A stretch of DNA of 64,000 nt from Bacillus pinisoli (GTDB lineage Bacteria; Bacillota; Bacilli; Bacillales; SA4). Below the pieces are notes generated by a model, which was not told the origin of the DNA, did no database searches, and saw nothing but the letters and a program-made list of their open reading frames with translations. Below, piece after piece: positions 1 through 8,726 of the stretch. The DNA lies in assembly GCF_023036475.1 (NCBI RefSeq), contig NZ_JAJQKI010000002.1:1-64000 (forward strand), given 5' to 3'. Within the stretch, counting starts at the first letter, position 1, and every line of letters starts with the position of its first letter. Made by a program: the position numbers and the translations under genes.

Positions 1-120
1 CGCGTTAGCGAAAATAAACTTCCTTATTATGCGCTGGCATTAATAAGTTTTCAAAAAATTGTTGTCGGTTTTATAAACCAACACGCTTGACGTTTTGTTT
101 AGTTTTCAAAGAACTCTTTA
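1..120 (-). promoter_or_regulatory. Leader region of an rRNA operon running off the left edge
   Basis: Read on the minus strand, positions 116-91 give GAGTTCTTTGAAAACTAAAC followed by AAAACG, which resembles the boxA-containing leader and spacer sequence of Bacillus rrn operons. The 16S gene itself would lie beyond position 1 and is not seen. The upstream tandem promoter repeats point the same way. This is inference from a known leader motif; a 16S-23S spacer would have a similar sequence, but the promoters immediately upstream favour a leader. Confidence 0.6.
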
Positions 121-620
121 GAAAGATTATCAATATACCATGTTTCAATCAAAGATTTCAATATGAAGTTGTTTCCAATTAATTCACCGTATATCAAATC
201 TACTTACACTCGCAATATAGAGCGGACTATCAATATACTATGTTTCAATCAGAGATTTCAATATGAAGTTGTTTCCAATTTAATTCAACGTATATCAAAT
301 CTACTTACACTCGCAATCTGGAGCGGACTATCAATATACCATGTTTCAATCAGAGATTTCAATATGAAGTTGTTTCCAATTAATTCACCGTATTTCAAAT
401 CTGCTTACACTCACAATATAGAGCGGACTATCAATATACCATGTTTCAATCAGAGATTTCAATATGAAGTTGTTTCCAATTAATTCAACGTATATCAAAT
501 CTACTTACACTCGCAATCTGGAGCGGACTATCAATATACCATGTTTCAATCAGAGATTTCAATATGAAGTTGTTTCCAATTAATTCACTGTATATCAAAT
601 CTACTTACACTCGCAAACTG
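121..620 (-). repeat. Five tandem 100-bp repeats, each with a promoter-like sequence directed at the rRNA leader
   Basis: The phrase GAGCGGACTATCAATATACC and its flanks recur with a period of 100-101 bp (near 220, 321, 421 and 521, with a degenerate first copy at 121). On the minus strand each unit contains TTGAAA, an 18-nt spacer and an extended -10 TGGTATATT or AGTATATT. The -10 elements are at 132-137, 232-237, 333-338, 433-438 and 533-538; the -35 elements are at 156-161, 256-261, 357-362, 457-462 and 557-562. Bacillus rrn operons usually carry tandem P1/P2 promoters; here the unit appears amplified to five. The plus-strand reading frame through the repeats is a by-product of the periodicity, not a gene. 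Confidence 0.75.
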
Positions 621-835
621 GAGCGGACTCTTAATTTATCATAAACTAAACAGCAACGCTAATGTTGTTTTTTTCCATTATAATTAGATCGTCTACCATG
701 CAGCAATATCTAATAGTTAGTAGCTAAAAGCTTGCTAGTTATTGGATGGGCTAAAATAGATGTATCCTTTTGGTCTTTAATTAGAAGTGTTGGACTAGAA
801 GATGATTAAAAACTCATTATTTTGGATCTAAAACG
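621..835. other. Intergenic stretch with no gene seen
   Basis: Between the promoter repeats and the lipoprotein terminator I see no coding sequence with a ribosome binding site. A short imperfect hairpin followed by a T-run near 653-675 is the only structure. Confidence 0.4.
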
Positions 836-878
836 AAAAAACCTTTAGAACCGGTATATACCAGTTTTAAAGGTTTTT
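836..878 (-). terminator. Rho-independent terminator of the lipoprotein gene
   Basis: AAAACCTTTA and TAAAGGTTTT arms enclose a GGTATATACC core. It lies just after the stop of the minus-strand lipoprotein gene, with a T-run on that strand. Confidence 0.7.
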
Positions 879-907
879 AGATTTTTTTAGATAAGCTAAA
901 TTTATGA

Positions 908-1537
908 CTACTTATCTTTCTCAGCTTTCATCTTGTATAGAAGTACAGTATAACCCTTTTCTATCATCTCATTAATGGAATCTTCGTCTTGAAAGTCGAA
1001 TGATTCTATAATGTTATTTGTACTCTGCTGAAAAACTGCCAGTGTTATCGTTTCTCCTGACCTAATTCCAACTTGATCATTACTTATCCCGTATCCTGAA
1101 CCAAAAGGTTTAGAAGCCTCTATTGGATTAAGGCTAATGTGATGAGGCTCTACTCTTCCAGAAGGAGTATAGATCATCAAGGATTCCTCTCCAGTACTAG
1201 GTTTAAATAATGCAAAACCTAAACGACCTTTTTCTTCTTTTTCAGGACTGTGCCCGAATCCAATTCCCGATAAATCCTCTGGAAGCTTTTCACCATCCTT
1301 ATAGCCCTCAATCCAAAGATTCACTTTCGTCTTGTCCGCATACGGTAGGTCAATTTGAAAATCATAAAGGATCCCCATCCCTAATTCTTCTATTGTCTTT
1401 TCATATTCTGATTCAGGATTAGCCGAAATATAGGCAACATAATTCTCACCATTGGTTGGTTTACTACAACCTATTAAGAACATAAGTATTATAGCTGTTA
1501 GAATTAACTTAAATCTTCTTTTATCCAGATATACCAC
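908..1537 (-). CDS. Putative lipoprotein, function unknown
   Basis: The N-terminus has a short basic start, a hydrophobic helix and a lipobox LIGC at about residues 21-24, so the mature protein should be lipid-anchored on the outer face of the membrane. The remaining 185 residues are soluble with no domain that I recognise. The start is uncertain: the GTG used here sits directly behind a GGGA, so the ribosome binding site is too close, and no better ATG lies ahead of the hydrophobic helix. It has its own terminator and is probably monocistronic. The call as a lipoprotein rests on the lipobox only. Confidence 0.75.
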   Translation of the reverse strand: MVYLDKRRFKLILTAIILMFLIGCSKPTNGENYVAYISANPESEYEKTIEELGMGILYDFQIDLPYADKTKVNLWIEGYKDGEKLPEDLSGIGFGHSPEKEEKGRLGFALFKPSTGEESLMIYTPSGRVEPHHISLNPIEASKPFGSGYGISNDQVGIRSGETITLAVFQQSTNNIIESFDFQDEDSINEMIEKGYTVLLYKMKAEKDK

Positions 1538-1597
1538 TCCCTCTGTTACCCATTAAGAAAAAAAGAGAATATTCATTGAACATACTCGTCTTATCTG

Positions 1598-3391
1598 TTA
1601 TGACTTTGAAAACTCATCAACTAAATCACTAAAAATAGCTAATGCGTTTTGAATTGGCTCAGGTTTGGATAAATCTACTCCCGTTTTTTTAAGAAGTTCT
1701 AATGGGTATTCTGAACTCCCACTCTTTAGGAAAGTCAAGTAATTCTCTAGGGTTTCATGGTCACCTGAAAGAATTCGGTCGGCAATTTCAATGGCTGATA
1801 CATATCCTGTTGCATATTTGTATACATAGAATGGACGATAGAAGTGCGGGATACGAGACCATCCATATTTCACCTCGTCGTCAAGAACGAGAGTATCACC
1901 GTTATATTCGCTGAAAATCTCTTCATATATTAAATTAAAAACATCAACATTTAATGGCTCACCGTTCTCAGCTTTTTCGTGTGTAATCTTTTCGAACTCT
2001 GCAAACATGACCTGTGTAAAGAAAGTACCCTTAAAACTATCTATAAAATAATTTAGAAGATATTTCTTCATCTTACTGTCTTCTGTTGTTTTTAATAAGT
2101 AACGAATTAATAAAATCTCGTTGACGGTTGAAGCGACTTCAGCAACAAAGATTGAATACCCTGCACTTATTTGCGGTTGATACTTACCGCTATAATATGA
2201 ATGCATGGCATGACCACATTCATGCGTTAACGTAAATAAGCTTCGGATATCATCTTGATGGTTAAGTAGGACATAGGGATGGACTCCGTATACCCCCATA
2301 TTATAGGCTCCTGAACGTTTGGCTGGGGTTTCCCTAACATCAAAATAACGTTTTTCTTTAAAACTCTTTAATGTTGAAACATATTCCTGCCCAAGTGGCT
2401 CAAGACTTTTTAACATGATATCATAAGCTTCATCGTATGATATTTCCTTTTCAACCCCTTTAACAAGAGGGACACTTAAGTCATACGGTCGCAATTCCTC
2501 GACTCCAAGCAGTTTTTTTCTAATTTCTGTGTATGTATGCATAGGAGAAATATTCTCTTTCGTTACCTTAAGGAGGTTTTCGTATACTTCCTTAGGTACA
2601 ACATCAGCAAATAAGGCTTTCTCTAAGGCGGAAGGATATTCCCTTAACTTTGTAGTTAACACATTGTTCTTGATGGCAGCAGCTAATGTTGCGGCAATCG
2701 TATTTTGACCTTCTACGTATGGCTTGTAATACGCTTTATATGCTTCTTTCCGCTTTTCTCTATCTTCATTCTTCATAATTTTTGCGAACATGCCACGAGT
2801 CAGTTCCACTTTCTCTCCACCATCACTCGTAACTTCCCCAAACTTAATATCCGCATTGTTGATCATGCCAAAAATCTTACTTGGTGCAGAGAGTGCTTCT
2901 CCCATTAAGGCAAGTACTTCTTCTTTTTCCTTTGTTAGAACATGTTTTTTATATCGATATGCTTCATATAGATCCTTTTCAAAATATCGAAGATCATCCG
3001 CTTCACTTATGTATTCTTTAAGAGTTTCTTCATCCAAGCTTAACAAGAAAGGCATGAAGAATGATCGAGCAGCACTAATTTGTTGTCCTAATTGAGTCGC
3101 TTTATCACGTAATACCTGCGCATGTGTAACGCGAGTATCTAGGTCATTTAACAGCATTCCATAAGCAAAGACTTTTCTGTAGAGGAAGTTAGTTTCTTCT
3201 TCTAACTTCAAATATGTTAACAAGGACTCACCATTGTGAATGTTTTGATAAAATTCTTTTAATTTTGTTGTCAATTCAACAATCTTATCATAATCAGTTT
3301 GCCATGTTGACGAATCACTATAAATATCTTCTAGTCTCCAGGTTTCTTTAGCCGGTACGGACTCTCTTGTCTTATATGTTGTAGTACTCAT
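1598..3391 (-). CDS. pepF: Oligoendopeptidase F (M3 family zinc metallopeptidase)
   Basis: This 597-residue protein matches the length and layout of Bacillus PepF/YjbG, a cytosolic zinc peptidase that cuts short peptides. The zinc motif HECGH is present at about residue 390 in the context LTHECGHAMHSYYSG, followed by a downstream glutamate in a helix (FVAEVAST) that supplies the third ligand in this family. The N-terminal 200 residues are the helical cap domain. The start is supported by AAGGAGC eight bases ahead of ATG. It is a single gene with no partner, as is common. Confident family call; the natural substrates cannot be read from the sequence. Confidence 0.95.
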   Translation of the reverse strand: MSTTTYKTRESVPAKETWRLEDIYSDSSTWQTDYDKIVELTTKLKEFYQNIHNGESLLTYLKLEEETNFLYRKVFAYGMLLNDLDTRVTHAQVLRDKATQLGQQISAARSFFMPFLLSLDEETLKEYISEADDLRYFEKDLYEAYRYKKHVLTKEKEEVLALMGEALSAPSKIFGMINNADIKFGEVTSDGGEKVELTRGMFAKIMKNEDREKRKEAYKAYYKPYVEGQNTIAATLAAAIKNNVLTTKLREYPSALEKALFADVVPKEVYENLLKVTKENISPMHTYTEIRKKLLGVEELRPYDLSVPLVKGVEKEISYDEAYDIMLKSLEPLGQEYVSTLKSFKEKRYFDVRETPAKRSGAYNMGVYGVHPYVLLNHQDDIRSLFTLTHECGHAMHSYYSGKYQPQISAGYSIFVAEVASTVNEILLIRYLLKTTEDSKMKKYLLNYFIDSFKGTFFTQVMFAEFEKITHEKAENGEPLNVDVFNLIYEEIFSEYNGDTLVLDDEVKYGWSRIPHFYRPFYVYKYATGYVSAIEIADRILSGDHETLENYLTFLKSGSSEYPLELLKKTGVDLSKPEPIQNALAIFSDLVDEFSKS

Positions 3392-3539
3392 AATTTAAGC
3401 TCCTTTCTACTTGTCTTATTCATTATACGTTATTTTCCAAAATTTTGTATGTATTTAGAATCATCTAATCTTATTAAATAGATAGATTGTTCTGCAAACT
3501 AGATGACTTTCTTCTAATCTCTTTACATTTAAATTTTAA

Positions 3540-3860
3540 CTAATGTATTTTTTCATTGTACTGGCCTTCTATTGAAAGTACCGGCATTGCGACTTCAAGA
3601 TTTTGACTAGATAAAACTTTTAATAACTCAATCTCAGATTGTAAATGATCAAGAGATTTTTCTTCGACATCAATAAATCTTAGAAATTTTGTCAAACCTT
3701 TTTCTTTGAACACAACTATAAAATTTGAAGAGGCACGGTAAAAATATGCAGAACCAGGATCAGAATTCCACCTATAAAGGATTTCATTTTCAATAAAACT
3801 TCTATTCCAGTTTTAGTCTACAGTTCTTAAAATTTTCATCATCTTACTAAGTTTCATCAT
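3540..3860 (-). pseudogene. Truncated aminoglycoside-phosphotransferase-like gene fragment
   Basis: Translation from the ATG at 3860 gives about 105 codons resembling the start of Bacillus APH-fold phosphotransferases, including SAYFYRASSNFIVVFKEKG and LRFIDVEEKSLDHLQSEIEL, the region around the ATP-binding strands. It is interrupted by an in-frame TAA after residue 15 (KILRTVD stop NWNRS) and ends at a TAG where the kinase core should begin, so the catalytic loop is absent. This is a dead N-terminal fragment. The identification is by recall of the family and should be treated as likely rather than certain. Confidence 0.55.
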
Positions 3861-3883
3861 AGTGTAAGCTCCTCTTTCTTTTA

Positions 3884-4077
3884 GGCTCTTTTCTAAGACT
3901 TTGTTGCTTTTCAAGCTAACACTTCTAAATATCCACCCTATTTTGTACGAAAAAACGAAGTAATAATTGTTAGAAAAGAGCAGCTCTCTCTATTTAAAGG
4001 ACTGGACGTTGTACTACCTAGTAAAAATCCGGCTTCCTGAGATTTTTACGAAAGCAACAATCTTTGCGAAAACAGCC
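3884..4077. mobile_element. MITE-like element, copy A (194 bp)
   Basis: The left end is GGCTCTTTTCTAAGACTTTG and the right end, read inward on the other strand, is GGCTGTTTTCGCAAAGATTG, an imperfect terminal inverted repeat of about 25 bp. Almost the same sequence occurs at 5082-5274 and, inverted, at 25337-25530. No coding sequence lies inside. An internal TTAGAAAAGAGC can pair with the left end, so the left half is a hairpin by itself. No clear target duplication was found. Confidence 0.7.
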
Positions 4078-4132
4078 TTCTATTACGTAATACTTTGGTT
4101 CAATAACCCTAGAAATACAGCCTTTAATTGAA

Positions 4133-4168
4133 ACAAAAAAAACCACAGGGGTTTCCGTTACCCTGTGG
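4133..4168 (-). terminator. Strong Rho-independent terminator
   Basis: Perfect CCACAGGG / CCCTGTGG stem with a 10-nt loop and an eight-base T-run on the minus strand. It ends transcripts from the unknown membrane gene or from the tiny frame at 4198-4272. Confidence 0.8.
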
Positions 4169-4197
4169 CTAGCTGGTTATACTAAATAATACGTCTA

Positions 4198-4272
4198 TCA
4201 CTGCTTCTCTATCACGTAAAAGTGAGAAGCAATGATATTAAGTTCCAAGGTTGTCTTTACTTTATTGTTCAT
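4198..4272 (-). CDS. Possible 24-residue peptide
   Basis: ATG to TGA frame encoding MNNKVKTTLELNIIASHFYV plus four residues, between the gene at 4342 and the terminator at 4133. A GGGGAG lies 12 bases ahead, which is longer than the ideal spacing. I do not recognise the peptide. It may be only the 3' untranslated region of the upstream gene. Confidence 0.2.
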   Translation of the reverse strand: MNNKVKTTLELNIIASHFYVIEKQ

Positions 4273-4341
4273 TACACGATCTCACTCCCCGCTAATTTAT
4301 CTTCCAAAAAAGAAATGTAAACATCTACGAAACATTAAGTG

Positions 4342-4950
4342 TCATTCGCAATCATTTTCCAAATAAATTGATTCAGAGACTAATAATTTCCCTTGATATA
4401 GCTCTAGCTTTTCTTTCTCTTGGATCGTGTATGCCTCTAATAAATGTAAATCTCCCTCATTTTTTTCTAGCTCTACAGGTCCGGTTACAAAAAACGTATT
4501 GTCGTCTTGGTCTATAAGTTGTAAAACAACACCAGCTACACACGAATCAGTTTGGCTAAGTTCATCAAACCAAAATAAACCATCTGATTGAAGAGATTTA
4601 GAAATAAATGATGTCTGAACAACAGAGTAAATCGTGGGTTTCTCTTTTGCGATTACTTTTCTTACATTCTCTTTTAGTTCGATTAGTTCCATCGTTTCCT
4701 TATGATCCTTAATCAGTGGGAACACGGAGAATATAAAAGTAAAGAAAAAAATGAATGCCCCAAGAATACCTAATATTCTAGTAGAGGATACCGTTTTCAA
4801 CGTAAAAACAACAACTAAAGTAATCGTTACGAATAACACAAAGATCGTCAGAATAGAAGTAATTCCTGTCTCCTCTATTAAAATACTAACAACGTCGTCA
4901 ATACTAAACTCTTCTCCTTTACTACTATAGCTTTTAAATCCAAATAACAT
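4342..4950 (-). CDS. Membrane protein with soluble C-terminal domain, unknown
   Basis: Two transmembrane helices are visible at about residues 32-55 and 60-82, followed by about 120 soluble residues. I do not recognise a family. The second half, with strand-like hydrophobic runs (GVVLQLIDQDDNTFFVTG), probably faces one side of the membrane. The gene is alone between two minus-strand terminators and lies next to MITE copies A and B, so its surroundings have been rearranged. Real-gene confidence comes from length, composition and coherent membrane topology. Confidence 0.7.
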   Translation of the reverse strand: MLFGFKSYSSKGEEFSIDDVVSILIEETGITSILTIFVLFVTITLVVVFTLKTVSSTRILGILGAFIFFFTFIFSVFPLIKDHKETMELIELKENVRKVIAKEKPTIYSVVQTSFISKSLQSDGLFWFDELSQTDSCVAGVVLQLIDQDDNTFFVTGPVELEKNEGDLHLLEAYTIQEKEKLELYQGKLLVSESIYLENDCE

Positions 4951-5038
4951 TTATAACCACCTTCACTTCTCACACATACAGTTTATATTTAATTATAAGT
5001 CAAAACACGTTATTACAGTCTTATTATAAAAACGTGAC

Positions 5039-5068
5039 ATAAAAAAAGACCGCTAACTTGCAGCAGTC
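5039..5068 (-). terminator. Terminator separated from its operon by a MITE
   Basis: Minus-strand stem GACTGCT / AGCGGTC (one G-T pair) with a T-run of seven. The only upstream operon on that strand is the sigma pair ending at 5280; MITE copy B lies between that stop codon and this terminator. Confidence 0.6.
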
Positions 5069-5081
5069 TGCTAATTTATTA

Positions 5082-5274
5082 GGCTCTTTTCTAAAGCTTT
5101 GTTGTTTTTCAAGCTAATATTTCTAAAAACGTACCCTTTTTGTAAGGTATATCGAAGTAATTATTGTTAGAAAAGATCAACTCTCTCTATTGATAGCACT
5201 GGACGCTGTACTACCGAGTAAAAAATCCGGCTATTAAGATTTTTACGAAAGCAACAATCTTTACGAAAACAGCC
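5082..5274. mobile_element. MITE-like element, copy B (193 bp)
   Basis: Same ends and body as copy A: GGCTCTTTTCTAAAGCTTTG on the left, and CAACAATCTTTACGAAAACA followed by GCC on the right. It ends six bases before the stop codon of the minus-strand gene at 5280, so it entered the 3' untranslated region of that operon. The flanks TTATTA and TTTATT hint at a short duplication but are too AT-rich to be sure. Confidence 0.7.
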
Positions 5275-5279
5275 TTTAT

Positions 5280-6083
5280 TCATTCCAATGTAATTGGCAA
5301 AAAGCTCGCGACTCTCCATCCCTGATCTGCAACATACTTTAATCGTACTACCTGGGAGGTGTACTTCGCTTCTTCATCACTTTGTTTTTCAAAATAAGGT
5401 ACTTCTAGACTCACTTCCACTTCCGTCTCATTTATTTGACTAATAGTTGCAGTACCCTGTTGCCAATCTAAGAAATTACGTCCCTTAAAGAAATAATCAT
5501 CTTTATGTGGATGCGCCAAACGTCCTTCATGCATCATAAATTTATAATCAGTGTAAATTTTTTCTACTATATCAACGGTATAGCTATTTAGTAAATATTC
5601 ATAGAGGGCATCTTTAGAATTGAAGAAACTATCTCCTAAGTAGCGATAGGTTTCTCCATTATATTCAAAGGTTTCTGCTTGCTTGCCGCCACCCTCTTGA
5701 TGCAGCACAATTGTAAAACTTGCGAATGCACTTCCTATTAAGCCCTCTGCTTGTTTATAGTTAATGGAAGGCACCAACTGGTTTGTTTCTGTTGACTCCT
5801 TAGGAGTTTCCACTATATTAGAAAGTACATCTTTATTTTTTGTGTCAAAAATAGCTTGCTCACTTAGGGATAACGAACTTATATAGAAAATGCCTATTAA
5901 GAACACACCAACTGTTAATATACGAGGGAATAAAGACAGCCTGATTCTTTTTTGAACAACGATCGGTTGATGGATATCATTTAGAATACGATTTCTTATT
6001 TCACTATTATTATCTTCGTTTATTATTGTATTTAGATCTAGTTTCTTTAAAGCAGTATCTAATGAATTATCGATTCTCTTCAT
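5280..6083 (-). CDS. Membrane-anchored protein paired with ECF sigma factor (probable anti-sigma factor)
   Basis: The protein has about 45 soluble N-terminal residues, one transmembrane helix at about 50-70 and a large extracytoplasmic domain of about 190 residues. It overlaps the ECF sigma gene by 17 bp, the arrangement typical of a sigma and its regulator. The short N-terminal cytoplasmic segment would be the sigma-binding part in such proteins, but no zinc-binding HxxxCxxC motif is present. The extracytoplasmic domain is not one that I recognise, although it has the look of a conserved Bacillus domain (LNSYTVDIVEKIYTDYKF). Function as anti-sigma is inferred from position and topology. Confidence 0.75.
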   Translation of the reverse strand: MKRIDNSLDTALKKLDLNTIINEDNNSEIRNRILNDIHQPIVVQKRIRLSLFPRILTVGVFLIGIFYISSLSLSEQAIFDTKNKDVLSNIVETPKESTETNQLVPSINYKQAEGLIGSAFASFTIVLHQEGGGKQAETFEYNGETYRYLGDSFFNSKDALYEYLLNSYTVDIVEKIYTDYKFMMHEGRLAHPHKDDYFFKGRNFLDWQQGTATISQINETEVEVSLEVPYFEKQSDEEAKYTSQVVRLKYVADQGWRVASFLPITLE

Positions 6084-6606
6084 AAATAATCCCCTCTTTT
6101 AAAAGCTTAGTTTCTAAAACTTTTAACCCCCGAGCCAATGTATTCTTTACTTTACTTTCTGACCAGCCAAGAATCTGACAAGTTTCTAGTATGGAAAACT
6201 CCTTAATTTTTCGGAGTATGATTACTTCTCGATGGGATTCTTTTAGACTAGTTAAAGCTTTGTATAATTGAACGGACTCCTCTCTTATTTGATACATTCT
6301 TTCCGTCTCATTAGATGCCTCTATTTGACTTTGAAATAAATTCAACAAACTTCTATATTTATTTTGTCTTCTCATATAATCAATCGTAATATTTCTTGCG
6401 ATACTAAAGAGCCATGTTTTAGGATGAATCATTTGTTCTCCTTGATTCAATTTGTTAAATGCACGTATGAATGTCTCATGAGTTAAATCCTCTGCACGAT
6501 GATAATCTTTTATCATCATTGTTATATATTTTAAAATACTGTCACTATATAAGGAGTATAAATCCAGTAACTCCTGTTCTCGGTCTATCTTTTGGGCAGT
6601 TATCAT
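6067..6606 (-). CDS. RNA polymerase ECF sigma factor
   Basis: Region 2 is clear (KDYHRAEDLTHETFIRAFNK and TWLFSIARNITIDYMRRQNK) and region 4 is clear (SLKESHREVIILRKIKEFS, then the HTH LETCQILGWSESKVKNTLAR). Length is normal for group-4 sigma factors. I prefer the ATG at 6606 (MITAQKIDREQ), ten bases after a GGAG, over the frame opening at 6636, because the likely ECF promoter ends around 6639. It overlaps the membrane partner downstream by 17 bp. The stimulus cannot be read from the sequence. Confidence 0.9.
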   Translation of the reverse strand: MITAQKIDREQELLDLYSLYSDSILKYITMMIKDYHRAEDLTHETFIRAFNKLNQGEQMIHPKTWLFSIARNITIDYMRRQNKYRSLLNLFQSQIEASNETERMYQIREESVQLYKALTSLKESHREVIILRKIKEFSILETCQILGWSESKVKNTLARGLKVLETKLLKEGIIYEENR

Positions 6607-6638
6607 TATCATCCATCTCCAATTTGTTCTTATCATTA

Positions 6639-6670
6639 ATTAGACGTTTCACAGAGTGAAAAAGTCTGAC
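6639..6670 (-). promoter_or_regulatory. Candidate ECF-type autoregulatory promoter
   Basis: On the minus strand an AGACTTTTT -35-like element and AACGTCTAAT -10-like element are 17 nt apart, close to the ECF pattern with CGTC at -10. They sit immediately upstream of the sigma gene, as expected for autoregulation. The -35 departs from TGAAAC, so this is a candidate only. Confidence 0.45.
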
Positions 6671-6690
6671 GTGAACGAAAAATTAATATA

Positions 6691-6716
6691 AAAAAACCAT
6701 ACTCCAAAAAGTATGG
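6691..6716 (-). terminator. Terminator after the DUF3231 gene
   Basis: CCATACT / AGTATGG stem with a T-run of seven on the minus strand, downstream of the gene ending at 6770. Confidence 0.75.
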
Positions 6717-6769
6717 CATAGAAAAATAATGGTATAAAGAAGTTATTTTATAACTTTTTTTCACGAGTA

Positions 6770-7768
6770 CTACTTCGTTAACTGATCTCGATTTACTGCC
6801 TGCGGTGGGCGTTCCATCCAGTTATGCTTAATATTAATATTAGCCCCATCTTCAGCATATAAGCCAGTCTCAGCAATATACTTTACATACATGGCTGCAA
6901 GATCTTTTCTTGGAGATAAAGAGAGAGCAAGACCATAATTACCCATCCCTGTAGCACTTAATAGGCCAATGTGATACATCATTAGCTTATCAGAAAATGG
7001 TGCAATTGTAGACTCTGATACCATCTCATCAGAAGTCATTGGAACAGGAAGATAGTTTGTTTTTAAGAGGTTTGAAAAGCTATCTATATGCTTTTTGGTA
7101 ATTTCAATGCCCCTTAGCATATATTCCTTAACTTCCTTTTGTTTTGCAGATTGAGCAAAAGCTAATGATAATGATTGTCCTAGCTTATTTGTTTGTATGT
7201 TTGCGTATAAGTGTGTAATCTCCAAACCCGAAAGAGGCCGTTGTTCCCCTAACCACCCCGATAGAAAACTCTGCTTTTCTACAAATTCAACCTGTTGTTG
7301 ATAAGGAATATATGGTGATCTAACTTCTAACCCTTTTGACAAAAGCAAGTCTGTAGCCTTATCGTACAACTCCATTGTAGAGGTAAGACACGATATAAAA
7401 TAATGACGTATGTCTTGTCTAAACACATTGGGTAAAACAGCAGAGTATGTAGCTAAACTTCCTTTTGTTACATGCTTTATGTATTGTAAATAGAATGTAT
7501 CTTCAAATAAACGTGGTGCTTGAGTATTTACATCTTCACTCGTAAATCCTCGTGGAACAGGTATTCCTTCTGCTTCAAATATTTTTGAAATTATATTTAA
7601 ATGTTGTTTTGAAATAGACAATGCATGCTCAACAATAGGTTTTATCTCTACGTCCTCGATATGAGAAAGAAAGAAGGTAAATATACAAATTGACATACTG
7701 TCACCAATATAATTTGCCCATAAACTAGAATACTCGGACGAGGTTAGTTTAACCTTATGCGCCTCCAT
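6770..7768 (-). CDS. DUF3231 family protein
   Basis: The protein contains two related helical halves (about residues 1-160 and 170-330), each with a four-helix pattern such as SSLWANYIGDSMSICIFTFF and THLYANIQTNKLGQSLSLAF. This duplicated architecture is that of DUF3231, frequent in spore-forming Bacillaceae and ferritin-like in predicted shape. The biochemical role is not established. The start has GGGGAA upstream of ATG. It follows a CBO0543-family membrane gene by 24 bp on the same strand, so the two are probably cotranscribed. No catalytic motif is claimed. Confidence 0.85.
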   Translation of the reverse strand: MEAHKVKLTSSEYSSLWANYIGDSMSICIFTFFLSHIEDVEIKPIVEHALSISKQHLNIISKIFEAEGIPVPRGFTSEDVNTQAPRLFEDTFYLQYIKHVTKGSLATYSAVLPNVFRQDIRHYFISCLTSTMELYDKATDLLLSKGLEVRSPYIPYQQQVEFVEKQSFLSGWLGEQRPLSGLEITHLYANIQTNKLGQSLSLAFAQSAKQKEVKEYMLRGIEITKKHIDSFSNLLKTNYLPVPMTSDEMVSESTIAPFSDKLMMYHIGLLSATGMGNYGLALSLSPRKDLAAMYVKYIAETGLYAEDGANINIKHNWMERPPQAVNRDQLTK

Positions 7769-7792
7769 TTGAATTCCCCTTTTTATTTATTT

Positions 7793-8362
7793 TCAAGTAA
7801 CTGAACTTGTTCTGGAATATTTATGAAAGATCTTAGTAATGATGACCGCAATGACTACCCCTCCTATATAATATAGAAAAAGCTTAGGATAAGTCATAGT
7901 AGGATTTAAATAGAATAGACCCATCTTCTCAAATAATGGTTTAACAATAAATGAAAACAGAATGGCCAAGCCAATCATACCTGTATAGAAGATGAAACCT
8001 TTTTTGTAAGTAAACTGATACATAAACATACAGCTTATTGGAAGCAGAGAACCGTCCAAAGCAAAATTTGAAGCGAGGTAAGAAGTTACTTGATAAGGAT
8101 ATCCCCAATATCCTTCGTGAATCCCAAATACATCTAGGTAGATAGAAATGGAATGAATAGCAAAGCCAAAGAAGCCAATTTCAAAAATACGTTTTCTGTC
8201 GATAAAAAGAGCTAAGAGTACAAGCGGGATTAGTAGAAATGAGACGTTTACCCAAAACTGCCAAGTATGAAAACTAGAATATTGTTCCCAATATTGATGA
8301 AACAAAGATGAAAGCTCTCGTCTTCTATCTATGATCTGCTGAAATAACTCTTGTTGACTCAA
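7793..8362 (-). CDS. CBO0543 family membrane protein
   Basis: After about 35 soluble residues there are about five hydrophobic helices. The pattern (helix, then DRKR(I)FEIGFFGF, then YPYQVTSY and a late KPLFEKMGLF) is that of the CBO0543 family of Bacillus membrane proteins. Function is unknown. Translation appears to start at TTG (8362) behind GAGTGGGA. It is immediately upstream of the DUF3231 gene. A paralogue is at 22414-23019, which shares the DKKRITEI and EPTMEVLGIY segments. Confidence 0.8.
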   Translation of the reverse strand: MSQQELFQQIIDRRRELSSLFHQYWEQYSSFHTWQFWVNVSFLLIPLVLLALFIDRKRIFEIGFFGFAIHSISIYLDVFGIHEGYWGYPYQVTSYLASNFALDGSLLPISCMFMYQFTYKKGFIFYTGMIGLAILFSFIVKPLFEKMGLFYLNPTMTYPKLFLYYIGGVVIAVIITKIFHKYSRTSSVT

Positions 8363-8416
8363 TTTATCCCACTCTTTTCTTAGATTAGATATTTATCAAA
8401 TCGTGAATCCTTCAAT

Positions 8417-8516
8417 TAGGTCTTTTCTAATCGATAAATACGAAAATTTATTCATAAAAGTGTGTTGGACTTCAGATGAATTAGGTTAGTAAGCAACAAA
8501 GTTTTAGAAAAGAGCC
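8417..8516. mobile_element. Short MITE derivative (left module only)
   Basis: About 100 bp with ends AGGTCTTTTCTAA and TTAGAAAAGAGCC in inverted orientation. Both match the left end of the 194-bp elements, so this copy looks like the left hairpin module by itself. Confidence 0.45.
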
Positions 8517-8705
8517 TTTATTTAACATGTTTTCAATTACGTATATTTTGTACAAAAAACAACAGTTTAGCCGGAAAGTTTACATTTTTATTCCCTATTC
8601 ACTAATGGATATAATTGTACTTGTTTGTGGACATCACAAAATTTAGTATTCTTAGCTGTTATTTCTGGACTTTCTCAGATTCAAAAATACTTTAACCCAA
8701 CAAAA

Positions 8706-8726
8706 AAGAGCACTTCTGCTCTTATT
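8706..8726 (-). terminator. Orphan terminator-like hairpin
   Basis: AAGAGCA / TGCTCTT stem with a four-base loop and a T-run on the minus strand. No intact minus-strand gene lies just upstream; 8740-9050 may hold a decayed gene, since the minus strand reads LQLTLDEILRDDKPNFLRHF for a short stretch without a start. Confidence 0.45.

Noticed and set aside
163..483. Open 106-codon frame on the plus strand
   Set aside because: It exists only because the 100-bp repeat is free of stops in this frame; the peptide is itself repetitive, has no ribosome binding site and runs against the promoter direction.
121..620. CRISPR array
   Set aside because: Units are about 100 bp and nearly identical throughout, with no unique spacers and no cas genes nearby.
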